Source: Bacteroidales bacterium
Lineage (GTDB): Bacteria; Bacteroidota; Bacteroidia; Bacteroidales; JAADJA01
Length of the DNA: 7,312 nucleotides
NCBI GenBank assembly: GCA_029933495.1
Contig: JAOZOC010000022.1
Span: forward strand, 7,994-15,305
Reading direction: 5' to 3'
In this document: positions 1-6,154 of the stretch, piece by piece
Layout: each line of letters starts with the position of its first letter
Numbering within the stretch: position 1 is the stretch's first letter
Notes under the pieces: model-generated
Database searches by the model: none
The model's input: the letters and a program-made list of their open reading frames with translations, nothing else
What the model was told of the DNA's origin: nothing
Made by a program: the position numbers and the translations under genes

Positions 1-2
1 CT

Positions 3-545
3 CTAAAAAAATGTGAGAAGGATAATTATCCACAAGAGGGAGCACACGGCATTGTTGGAGATACTGGGCCATTTAGCATCGTGAATTACAAACTTGCACA
101 TGCAATGTGGACTCATGGTCACGGAGCTAGGATCGAATATCCTAGCAGACTTAGCTTAGAAAGACTATATGGCTTTTTCATCCGCTTAAGAGGTAAACCT
201 TTCACAAGCAACTGGGTACATTTTGAAGTACCTACTCCGGTTATCGTCGATGGTCGCCGGCTTCGTGTTGGATCGGTAATGCTTCGCTTACGTGTAGGGC
301 CAGGCGCCTCTGTCCACGCCATCCACATCTGGGATGGAGAGCGAAAGATAGCTTCACACAATAACCTCAATCTCTCTCCACGAAGTTTTAGTTGGCCTAG
401 ATTCGACGTGCCAAATCATCCATATATAAAGTGGGGCCTCGGTATTTCAGTAGGTATCAAATTCGGTGACAATGTTAATCTGCCAGGAAATAAACTTCTT
501 GTGGACATCAGCTCAGCAGGCTGCGATTTCGTAGTCAAAGCCTAG
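3..545 (+). CDS. DUF6623-like protein, 5' partial
   Basis: The reading frame is open to the left edge, so the true start is probably outside the window; 180 residues are visible. A GTG at 81 could be read as a start, but no Shine-Dalgarno sequence precedes it. The 26 codons before it read as plausible protein that runs smoothly into the rest (DTGPFSIVNYKLAHAMW), so this GTG is more likely an internal Val. Visible blocks are MWTHGHGARIEYP, a W-x-HFEVPTPVIVDG segment, SVMLRLRVG, HIWDGERKIASH, FDVPNHP, KWGLGISVGIKFG and a C-terminal SSAGCDF. From memory these match a family of unknown function (DUF6623), a compact all-beta protein; I cannot verify the accession. I see no catalytic motif, signal peptide or membrane segment. 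Codon use is richer in G and C than in the genes to its right, suggesting a different origin. The nuclease gene follows after 55 bases on the same strand. Confidence 0.62.
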   Translation, partial: LKKCEKDNYPQEGAHGIVGDTGPFSIVNYKLAHAMWTHGHGARIEYPSRLSLERLYGFFIRLRGKPFTSNWVHFEVPTPVIVDGRRLRVGSVMLRLRVGPGASVHAIHIWDGERKIASHNNLNLSPRSFSWPRFDVPNHPYIKWGLGISVGIKFGDNVNLPGNKLLVDISSAGCDFVVKA

Positions 546-600
546 CATTTAATGTTATATATATAATCAATATGTAAAATCAACAGATAGGAGTCACGTT

Positions 601-1578
601 ATGAACAATTTAAGAGAAGGCTATGATCCTGATTTTTTAGGTGAAAGTTTTACAATCAATGTGCCAAATGCTGGGTTAGAACTTGAAGATGATATCCTTA
701 ACAAAGAAGAATTAAGAGATGGCTGTATAGTGGATTACATTCATTATTCAGTAATGATGAGTAAGTTCAGCAATCAGGCTTTGTTTTCAGCCGCAAATTT
801 AGATCAAAATACATTTCAACAAGTTTCCGGCAGGAACTGGTTTGTTGACCCAAGAGTTGGTCTAAGCAACCAAATAGGTTCAGAAATATATAAGTCAAAT
901 CCTTGGGATCGTGGTCATCTAACAAGAAGAACGGCTGTCACTTGGGGCACAAAATACTTAGCTAAAAGAGCAAGTAATGATTCGTGTTCTTACGCAAATG
1001 CTTCAATGCAGCATGAAAACTTCAACCAGGATGAATGGCGTGTTCCTGAGACTATCGTCCAGTATTTTAAAAAAGACAAAAACGGGAGAATAAGTATCTT
1101 TACTGGTCCTGTTTTTACTCAAACTGACCGATGGTACACGAGGCGCACTCTACATCAGATGGCAAGGATACCGAGTGGGTTTTGGAAAGTAGTCGCATAT
1201 ATCGGAAAAGATTCAAATAGACTTGAATGTCAGGCATACGTATTGTATCAGGATGCAAATTTTCTTCTTGATAAAAGAGGAAGGCATAATCTTGTTATCC
1301 GTAATTATCAAGTAACAATAACAGAAATAGAACAGCTCACCGGACTTGAGTTCGATGAGGCACTCTTTGATAGTAATCCTCTTTACTACTATCCCCGAGA
1401 TGGAATTAATACTGGGCCGGAAGGGTTTGCAGCACCAAAAAGCACAAAAAAAAGTGAATTGAATACTGGGGTTGTGTTTTCTCGGTCTGAAGCTGAAAGC
1501 TCAGGTTTCAGCAAACGAAAACGAAATATTAAAGAAGATGAGTTTATCGAATTTATCACTAGGGTAAGAGATGCATAA
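601..1578 (+). CDS. DNA/RNA non-specific endonuclease (NUC1/EndoG family)
   Basis: A 325-aa sugar-non-specific nuclease of the His-Me finger superfamily, which cleaves DNA and RNA using one divalent metal. The start is ATG 601, with AGGAG at 589-593, seven bases upstream. The catalytic motif DRGH is at residues 103-106, so His106 is the predicted general base. Asn142 (in FNQDEW) matches the metal-ligand Asn of Serratia nuclease, and Glu150, eight residues on, matches its Glu127. Further family signatures are ISIFTGPVF (about 164-172), IPSGFWKVVAY (190-200) and ITEIEQLTGLEFDEALF (240-256). The N-terminal REGYDPDFLG segment is typical of the bacterial EndoG-like subgroup rather than of secreted NucA. 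There is no signal peptide. The C-terminal 45 residues are Lys/Ser-rich and outside the core domain. Such enzymes serve in nutrition, defence or as toxins, and no immunity gene is obvious beside it. The TAA stop lies inside an attC-like site, the usual place for a cassette gene to end. Confidence 0.95.
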   Translation: MNNLREGYDPDFLGESFTINVPNAGLELEDDILNKEELRDGCIVDYIHYSVMMSKFSNQALFSAANLDQNTFQQVSGRNWFVDPRVGLSNQIGSEIYKSNPWDRGHLTRRTAVTWGTKYLAKRASNDSCSYANASMQHENFNQDEWRVPETIVQYFKKDKNGRISIFTGPVFTQTDRWYTRRTLHQMARIPSGFWKVVAYIGKDSNRLECQAYVLYQDANFLLDKRGRHNLVIRNYQVTITEIEQLTGLEFDEALFDSNPLYYYPRDGINTGPEGFAAPKSTKKSELNTGVVFSRSEAESSGFSKRKRNIKEDEFIEFITRVRDA

Positions 1579-1644
1579 CAATGCTTTCCGGCCAGCCCAA
1601 AAACTATTACACAGTTACAGGGCAACTGAAAATAAGCGTTATGC
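1573..1644 (+). repeat. attC-like integron recombination site
   Basis: A perfect 10-base inverted repeat, GATGCATAAC (1570-1579) and GTTATGCATC (1638-1647), bounds this site. Within it the left box is GCATAAC (compare RYYYAAC) and the right box GTTATGC (compare GTTRRRY). Each box departs from consensus at one position, and the two changes are complementary. Inside, GCTT (1583-1586) pairs with AAGC (1634-1637). The left side carries an unpaired AAT spacer and the right side none, which is the asymmetry of known attC sites such as that of aadA cassettes (TAACAAT on the left, AAGCGTTA on the right). A further CCC/GGG pairing is possible near the loop. The 72-base length is within the attC range, and the nuclease stop codon lies in the left box. 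No intI gene is in the window, and I see no second attC. It could still be a chance hairpin or a terminator, but no T-tract follows. Confidence 0.58.
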
Positions 1645-1728
1645 ATCATTTAATAGCGGATTTACTCCGATCAATCCTGTGGTAGCTTTTGATTACAGCA
1701 TAATGGTTCAATAATTCAAATATCAATG

Positions 1729-1771
1729 AAAGGAGGTTCAAATATTCATTTATTACAGGATTTACCACAGG
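1729..1771 (+). other. Gap element: orphan Shine-Dalgarno and inverted repeat arm
   Basis: The 259-base gap between nuclease and protease holds AAAGGAGG at 1729-1736 with no plausible ATG after it; the nearest start downstream is a weak ATT at 1744. The sequence TACCACAGG (1763-1771) is an exact inverted copy of CCTGTGGTA (1676-1684), and ACAGGATT (1755-1762) is an exact inverted copy of AATCCTGT (1673-1680). The left arm could therefore pair with either right segment, placing the Shine-Dalgarno in the loop. TTCAAATAT also occurs twice (1715-1723 and 1737-1745). The gap may hold a decayed gene start or a leader regulating the protease; nothing decides between these. Confidence 0.25.
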
Positions 1772-1822
1772 TTAACTGATTCTAAAATAAATTACTATCA
1801 AATCAAACTTTAAAACTAAATA

Positions 1823-1829
1823 AAGGAGG
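1823..1829 (+). promoter_or_regulatory. Strong Shine-Dalgarno for the S8 protease
   Basis: AAGGAGG ends eight bases before ATG 1838 and fixes the protease start. A site this close to consensus is uncommon in Bacteroidota, which often initiate without one, and suggests high translation. Confidence 0.8.
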
Positions 1830-1837
1830 CCCAAATT

Positions 1838-3619
1838 ATGGCAACTAAAAAGATCACAAAAAAAAGCAAAGAAGAAATTAAACTACCTAAACGAATTTTT
1901 GCTCAGGCATCACCAAAGTCTATTGGTGGCATATCTATGTTTGACGCTTTTGGAAGCATTAATGCCAGCAACGTTGAAAATTTTCAATCGGAACAGACTA
2001 TCATAAACCAGGCAGTAGATTTACTTCGTCAGGAAGGATTTGAAATTTTGCAGGTAACACCTTATACTATTAACATTGCAGGAAGTGAAGAAAACTACAA
2101 ACAAGCCTTCAAGACTACAATTATTGCTGAAGAACGGCCTGTTATAAAACCAGGAGCTATAGAGGATACTGCAACATTTATTGAATGTCCCAAGACCGAA
2201 ATACCTGGATTAATAGATACTGCCGGTACTGCTTATGCCGATGTTTTAGAAGGAGTGGCAATCGAAGAACCAAGATATTTTATGGCTGCATCAGCTTTTG
2301 CCCCTAAAAAATCATATTGGCATTTAAGAGTACCAAGTGAGGTTTCTTTAGCCACAAATTCAAGTAAAGTACACCGTTCTGGAATAACAGGAAAAGGCAT
2401 TAATATTGCTATGGTTGATAGTGGACACTATAAACATCCATTTTTCGTCAAGTACGGCTACCGTGTGGCACCTGTGGTTTTAGGACCAGGAGCATCAAAT
2501 CCTCTAAAAGATGAAAGCGGACATGGCACCGGAGAATCTGCCAATATTTTTGCGGTTGCACCAGATATTAATCTGTTACCTGTAAAAATAAATTTTGTTA
2601 ACTCTGTTGGTGCCTTTAATGCAGCAGTAGCGCTCAACCCGGATATTATCACCTGCAGTTGGGGTTCAAGCAAACGGAATCCTCCTCTCTCTGCTTCAGA
2701 TCAAACTCTTGCAGCAGCCATCGCAGCAGCTTGGAATTCTGGCATTACTGTAATTTTCTCAGCAGGAAATGGTCACTGGGGTTTCCCGGGACAACATCCG
2801 GATGTTATATCGGCTGGTGGTACTTTTATGGATTCTAACGAATCCTTACGTGCTTCAGATTATTCCAGCGGTTTTATGAGTAATATTTTCACCAATCGGC
2901 GAGTTCCTGATCTATGTGGTTTAGTAGGGATGAGGCCAAAAGCAATCTATATTATGTTGCCTGTCGAACCTGGTGATTCTATTGATAATGGACTTCAGGG
3001 CGGTACTCACCCTAATGGTGACGAGACAGCCAGCAATGACGGATGGGCAGCCTTCAGTGGCACATCTGCTGCTGCGCCTCAACTAGCTGGTGTAGCTGCC
3101 TTAATAAAACAAGCTTGTTCACGCTTAAGTCCAAATTCTATTAGAAACATTATGATGACTACAGCCCGTGATGTTACACAAGGCAATTGCCATCCAAACA
3201 CTGGCGCTAATCCTGCTACTTCAGGCTCTGATCTGGCTACCGGAAATGGCTTGGTGGATACATACAAAGCCGTAATGCTTGCAAAAGTAAGATGTATAAG
3301 CATTAGACCCATAAGACCCCCTGGAAGAGAAAGATTAGTACCAATTGATCCAGTAAGAGGAGGGATACAGCCAATTGATCCAATAAGAGGAAGACATCCT
3401 GAGCCTATCAGAGGAAGGCAACCTGAACCCATTAGAGGAAGGCAACCTGAACCTATTAGAGGAGTTGATCCAATAAGACCAGCTAGTAACGAATTGGAAG
3501 AAACATCTTTAGAAAATGAAGCGCAGGCTGCTGGTTGGATACCTATTTCTGAGGAAGATTTAGAAGCACTTGAAAATATGGTCATTAATTCTGATTTTGA
3601 TATCAACGATACTGAGTAA
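1838..3619 (+). CDS. Subtilisin-like (S8) serine protease with C-terminal PIRG repeat tail
   Basis: A 593-aa protease. The N-terminus (MATKKITKKSK) is Lys-rich with no signal peptide, so it is cytosolic or uses a non-Sec route. Residues about 50-130 form a small mixed alpha/beta region (LLRQEGFEILQVTPY, then YKQAFKTTI) resembling an activation prodomain of the pro-kumamolisin/I9 kind. The S8 domain spans about 155-475, with Asp194 in AMVDSGHYKH, His229 in ESGHGTGES, oxyanion Asn311 in FSAGNGH and nucleophile Ser410 in FSGTSAAAP. All four are present, so it should be active. The His motif reads HGTG rather than the common HGTH. Residues 489-548 are a Pro/Arg repeat tail (see its own entry), and 549-593 are acidic (EEDLEALENMV near the end). 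The radical SAM maturase follows 72 bases downstream on the same strand, and no terminator is evident between them, suggesting cotranscription. The protease may mature a peptide, and its own tail could be the modified substrate; that part is inference. Confidence 0.95.
   Translation: MATKKITKKSKEEIKLPKRIFAQASPKSIGGISMFDAFGSINASNVENFQSEQTIINQAVDLLRQEGFEILQVTPYTINIAGSEENYKQAFKTTIIAEERPVIKPGAIEDTATFIECPKTEIPGLIDTAGTAYADVLEGVAIEEPRYFMAASAFAPKKSYWHLRVPSEVSLATNSSKVHRSGITGKGINIAMVDSGHYKHPFFVKYGYRVAPVVLGPGASNPLKDESGHGTGESANIFAVAPDINLLPVKINFVNSVGAFNAAVALNPDIITCSWGSSKRNPPLSASDQTLAAAIAAAWNSGITVIFSAGNGHWGFPGQHPDVISAGGTFMDSNESLRASDYSSGFMSNIFTNRRVPDLCGLVGMRPKAIYIMLPVEPGDSIDNGLQGGTHPNGDETASNDGWAAFSGTSAAAPQLAGVAALIKQACSRLSPNSIRNIMMTTARDVTQGNCHPNTGANPATSGSDLATGNGLVDTYKAVMLAKVRCISIRPIRPPGRERLVPIDPVRGGIQPIDPIRGRHPEPIRGRQPEPIRGRQPEPIRGVDPIRPASNELEETSLENEAQAAGWIPISEEDLEALENMVINSDFDINDTE
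3302..3481 (+). repeat. In-frame repeats encoding the PIRG tail of the protease
   Basis: Residues 489-548 of the protease. A 24-base unit encoding PEPIRGRQ starts at 3398 and 3422, with a third shortened copy (PEPIRG) at 3446-3463. It is preceded by two copies of P-I-D-P-(V/I)-R-G from 3341 and 3371, and flanked by IRPIRP at the left and DPIRP at the right. Seven units share the core Pro-(Ile/Val)-Arg-(Gly/Pro). Copies differ at the third codon position (GAG/GAA, CCT/CCC, ATC/ATT) while the peptide is unchanged, which points to selection on the amino-acid sequence rather than very recent slippage. Confidence 0.88.
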
Positions 3620-3691
3620 CATGAGTAAATACTTGTGTTGTTTATTTGCTTTTGTTCTTGACTGTTAATAATTTAAGTGATTATTAAAACA

Positions 3692-5569
3692 ATGAAGAAA
3701 GTTTTACTTCTAAGCATGCCCTTTGGTGCCTTAGACAGGCAATCTATTGGCATAAGTTTACTTAAAGCCCAATTAAATGAAATTGAGGTAGTTTGTGATA
3801 TTAAATATTTAACTTTTACATTTGCAGAATATATTGGATGTGAGGAGTATTATTCAATCTCGAATGATATTCCTCATACTGCATTTGTGGGTGAATGGAT
3901 ATTTTTCGAGGCACTATTTGGAGATAATCCTAAAAATGAACAAAACTATATTAAAAAAATTCTTCAAGATGAATGGAAATTGAGTAATGACCTTATTAAT
4001 AGAATATTGAATGTTAAAAAAATTGTACCGCACTTTATGGACTATTGTATATCAGCTATTCCATGGGAAGAGTATGCTGTAATTGGTTTTACTTCAACAT
4101 TTGAACAAAATATCGCCTCACTTGGATTGGCGAAAAGAATTAAAAAAAAATATCCTGAAATAAAGATAGTTTTTGGTGGTGGAAATTGGGAAGGTGAAAT
4201 GGGTAGAGAATTACATCGCAATTTTTCTTTTGTGGACTTTGTATGTTCTGGTGAAGCTGATATAAGTTTTCCACTCCTAGTTAACCATATTTTAAGGAAA
4301 TCAAACTCTACCACTCCACTCCATAGAGTTAAGGGAATAATTTACAGGAACAATGGCAAATCAATTAACACTGGAATGTCTGATCTGGTTTACAAAATGG
4401 ATCAACTTCCAATTCAAGATTATTATGATTACTTCAGGGATTTTAATGAGAGTTCAGCAACTGATAGTGTAATTCCAAATATATTATTCGAATCTTCCCG
4501 GGGTTGTTGGTGGGGTCATAAAAATCAATGTACCTTTTGCGGTCTTAATGGACAAACAATGTGTTTCAGGTCAAAAAGTGCAGAGAGAATAATTAATGAG
4601 TTAAATTATCTGGTTGATAAATGGAAAATTGATATGCTACAAGCTGTTGATAACGTTATCGACATGGATTATTTTAAAAATGTTCTTCCCGCTATTACAA
4701 AACAAAATTCTGGATGGAATTTCTTTTATGAAATAAGGCCAAGCTTAAAACGCAATGAAGTCCAAGCACTTAAATCGTCTGGCATAACTCACGTTCAGCC
4801 TGGTATAGAAAGTTTAAACAACCACATTTTAAAGCTAATGCGAAAAGGGACAACTGCTTTGCGGAATATACAATTACTAAAATGGTGTAAAGAGTTTGGT
4901 ATTCATGTTTCCTGGAATCTTTTATATGGTTTTCCCGGCGAAAAAAAGGAAGATTATGTTGAGACAATGAATTTCTTACCAAGTATTAGCCACCTTGATC
5001 CACCAACAGGGTGGGGTCCAATCAGGCTGGATCGTTTCAGTCCATATTTTACTTCTCCAACGGAATTTGGAATTACTAATATTAAACATTTGGCTTCATA
5101 TAGCTATCTTTATCCTTTTCCCGATGCGGTTCTTAATAAGATTGCTTATTATTTTGATTTTGACTATGAACCTGAACTAGATCCTTCCGGATATGCAGAT
5201 TCAGTGGTAGAATATATTATTAGTTGGAAAAAAAATCCTAATATAGAAATGCTAAAATCAATAACAGGAAATGGAAAAGCTTTGCATCTGATAGACAGTC
5301 GAACTGTCGCATTAAAACCAAATTATACACTTTATGGTGTTGATAGAGAAGTTTACCTATATTGTGATACAGTTCGTTCGCTTCCTTCTATTATGAAATA
5401 CCTCAAAATAAAATATCCTAAATCGCATTTTTCAGAAACGCAAATTATTAAATTTCTAAATGCGCTTGAGAATAATAAATTGATGATCTCAGATGGCAAT
5501 TACTATTTAAGCCTTGCAATCAAGTTACCCCAAATAGAAAAACACTTTAATAAGAAAAAATGTGCTTAA
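3692..5569 (+). CDS. B12-binding radical SAM RiPP maturase (C-methyltransferase type)
   Basis: A 625-aa enzyme from ATG 3692 (MKKVLLLSMPFGALDRQS). An in-frame GTG at 3677 would add five residues, but alignable family sequence begins at the ATG; neither start has a good Shine-Dalgarno. Residues 1-200 are a cobalamin-binding-type Rossmann domain, with VIGFTSTFEQN near 130, VFGGGNWEGEMG at about 160-171 and CSGEAD at 185-190. The radical SAM cluster motif is CX7CX2C, Cys272, Cys280 and Cys283, in SRGCWWGHKNQCTFCGLNG, which is the hallmark of the RiPP maturation radical SAM protein 1 family (TIGR03975, from memory). Other family blocks are GIESL (371-375), WNLLYGFPGE (408-417) and RLDRFSPYF (445-453). 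A C-terminal part from about 535 looks like a small helical/winged domain. Members are predicted or shown to C-methylate unactivated carbons of ribosomal peptides using SAM and B12. The only candidate substrates visible nearby are the protease tail and the overlapping 136-aa product. The gene is notably AT-rich. Confidence 0.93.
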   Translation: MKKVLLLSMPFGALDRQSIGISLLKAQLNEIEVVCDIKYLTFTFAEYIGCEEYYSISNDIPHTAFVGEWIFFEALFGDNPKNEQNYIKKILQDEWKLSNDLINRILNVKKIVPHFMDYCISAIPWEEYAVIGFTSTFEQNIASLGLAKRIKKKYPEIKIVFGGGNWEGEMGRELHRNFSFVDFVCSGEADISFPLLVNHILRKSNSTTPLHRVKGIIYRNNGKSINTGMSDLVYKMDQLPIQDYYDYFRDFNESSATDSVIPNILFESSRGCWWGHKNQCTFCGLNGQTMCFRSKSAERIINELNYLVDKWKIDMLQAVDNVIDMDYFKNVLPAITKQNSGWNFFYEIRPSLKRNEVQALKSSGITHVQPGIESLNNHILKLMRKGTTALRNIQLLKWCKEFGIHVSWNLLYGFPGEKKEDYVETMNFLPSISHLDPPTGWGPIRLDRFSPYFTSPTEFGITNIKHLASYSYLYPFPDAVLNKIAYYFDFDYEPELDPSGYADSVVEYIISWKKNPNIEMLKSITGNGKALHLIDSRTVALKPNYTLYGVDREVYLYCDTVRSLPSIMKYLKIKYPKSHFSETQIIKFLNALENNKLMISDGNYYLSLAIKLPQIEKHFNKKKCA

Positions 5570-5970
5570 TATCTGATTATAATGAAATCATTTCTGTACA
5601 AGTGATTTTGCAACCTTCATCAAAAATAGTAATTAATGGAGAATCATTAATCACATCAAACAATATAGTAGGTTATGCACCTCCGCCAGATGCTTATGCT
5701 TTGGCAAAAAATATTTTTATCTCTTTGTTTTTCGAGGTTGGCCCCCTTGTAGGAATTAGTTTTTCTATTACAGCAAAAGATAGTGTCTTTAGAAAAATAT
5801 TCAATGTGAGCTTTCAAAAAGACTACAAAGGTGGCATTCAGTGTGTAAAAAATGATAAATCACAGAGCAAGAAATTACCTCTAGATCATCTTCCAGATGA
5901 ATTAATTGAGGTAATCCAATCTATAACATGCACTGAATCTCTGGATTTTGGTCCTGCCGAATATTTCTAA
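5560..5970 (+). CDS. Hypothetical protein coupled to the radical SAM maturase
   Basis: A 136-aa protein I do not recognise. Its ATG lies inside the last codons of the maturase gene (10-base overlap, different frame) with no separate Shine-Dalgarno, so translation is probably coupled and the two products likely work together. The sequence alternates beta-like stretches: a short N-terminal strand region (IISVQVILQP), a GYAPPPDAYALAK segment near 38-50, a hydrophobic patch NIFISLFFEVGPLVGISFSI at about 51-70, a basic middle, and an acidic end (LPDELIEVIQSI, then SLDFGPAEYF). The hydrophobic patch contains Glu and Gly, so I would not call it a membrane helix. There is no leader/core layout with repeated or Cys/Ser/Thr-rich residues as in classical RiPP precursors, though a precursor role cannot be excluded. 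A peptide-recognition or chaperone partner of the maturase is another option. Confidence 0.68.
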   Translation: MCLISDYNEIISVQVILQPSSKIVINGESLITSNNIVGYAPPPDAYALAKNIFISLFFEVGPLVGISFSITAKDSVFRKIFNVSFQKDYKGGIQCVKNDKSQSKKLPLDHLPDELIEVIQSITCTESLDFGPAEYF

Positions 5971-5977
5971 GTAGTAG

Positions 5978-6037
5978 TATTGGGTTTATAATCCAATATA
6001 ATAATGCACGGGAAGCACAACCTGATTATAAATCCAA
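5978..6037 (+). repeat. Inverted repeat after the maturase operon
   Basis: TTGGGTTTATAATC (5980-5993) pairs with GATTATAAATCCAA (6024-6037) over 14 positions, including one G-U, around a 30-base loop. A competing local hairpin, TATTGG (5978-5983) with CCAATA (5993-5998), shares the left arm. Neither is followed by a T-tract, so it is a weak candidate for a transcript end or 3' RNA stabiliser of the plus-strand operon. Confidence 0.4.
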
Positions 6038-6067
6038 AAGAGTTCATTTTTATGCTCATCCTTGTCA

Positions 6068-6131
6068 ATTAAAATAAAAAAAACCTTTCAAGTGCCCAGA
6101 AACAATATCCTGCAACGACCTGAAAGGTTTT
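6068..6131 (-). terminator. Rho-independent terminator of the SSB gene
   Basis: On the minus strand, AAAACCTTTCA pairs perfectly with TGAAAGGTTTT (plus-strand arms 6080-6090 and 6121-6131, 11 bp, 30-base loop). The second arm runs into a T-rich tail (TTTTTTTATTTT, plus 6072-6083). It begins 23 bases past the SSB stop. Read on the plus strand it is preceded, not followed, by the A-rich stretch, so it would work mainly for the SSB transcript. Confidence 0.72.
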
Positions 6132-6154
6132 CAACTATACAGATTCCGGTAATC

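Noticed and set aside
562..567. TATAAT before the nuclease as a sigma70 -10 box.
   Set aside because: It lies in a TA-rich run with no -35 partner at the right distance, and the phylum uses a different promoter consensus.
1726..1779. 17-codon frame MKGGSNIHLLQDLPQVN in the nuclease-protease gap.
   Set aside because: Its start codon overlaps the Shine-Dalgarno-like motif instead of following one, and no ribosome site precedes it.
3302..3481. CRISPR array or tandem-repeat mobile element at the repeat tail.
   Set aside because: The repeats are in frame, contiguous, without spacers, and vary at synonymous positions, so they are protein-coding repeats.
3079..3606. Long minus-strand frame opposite the protease 3' end.
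   Set aside because: It mirrors the PIRG repeat region and the conserved S8 domain; its protein is Ser/Leu-rich low complexity with no recognisable domain or ribosome site.
3621..3668. 15-codon frame MSKYLCCLFAFVLDC between protease and maturase, considered as a tiny RiPP precursor.
   Set aside because: It has no ribosome site or leader region and is very short in AT-rich spacer; three Cys are suggestive but a chance frame is more likely.
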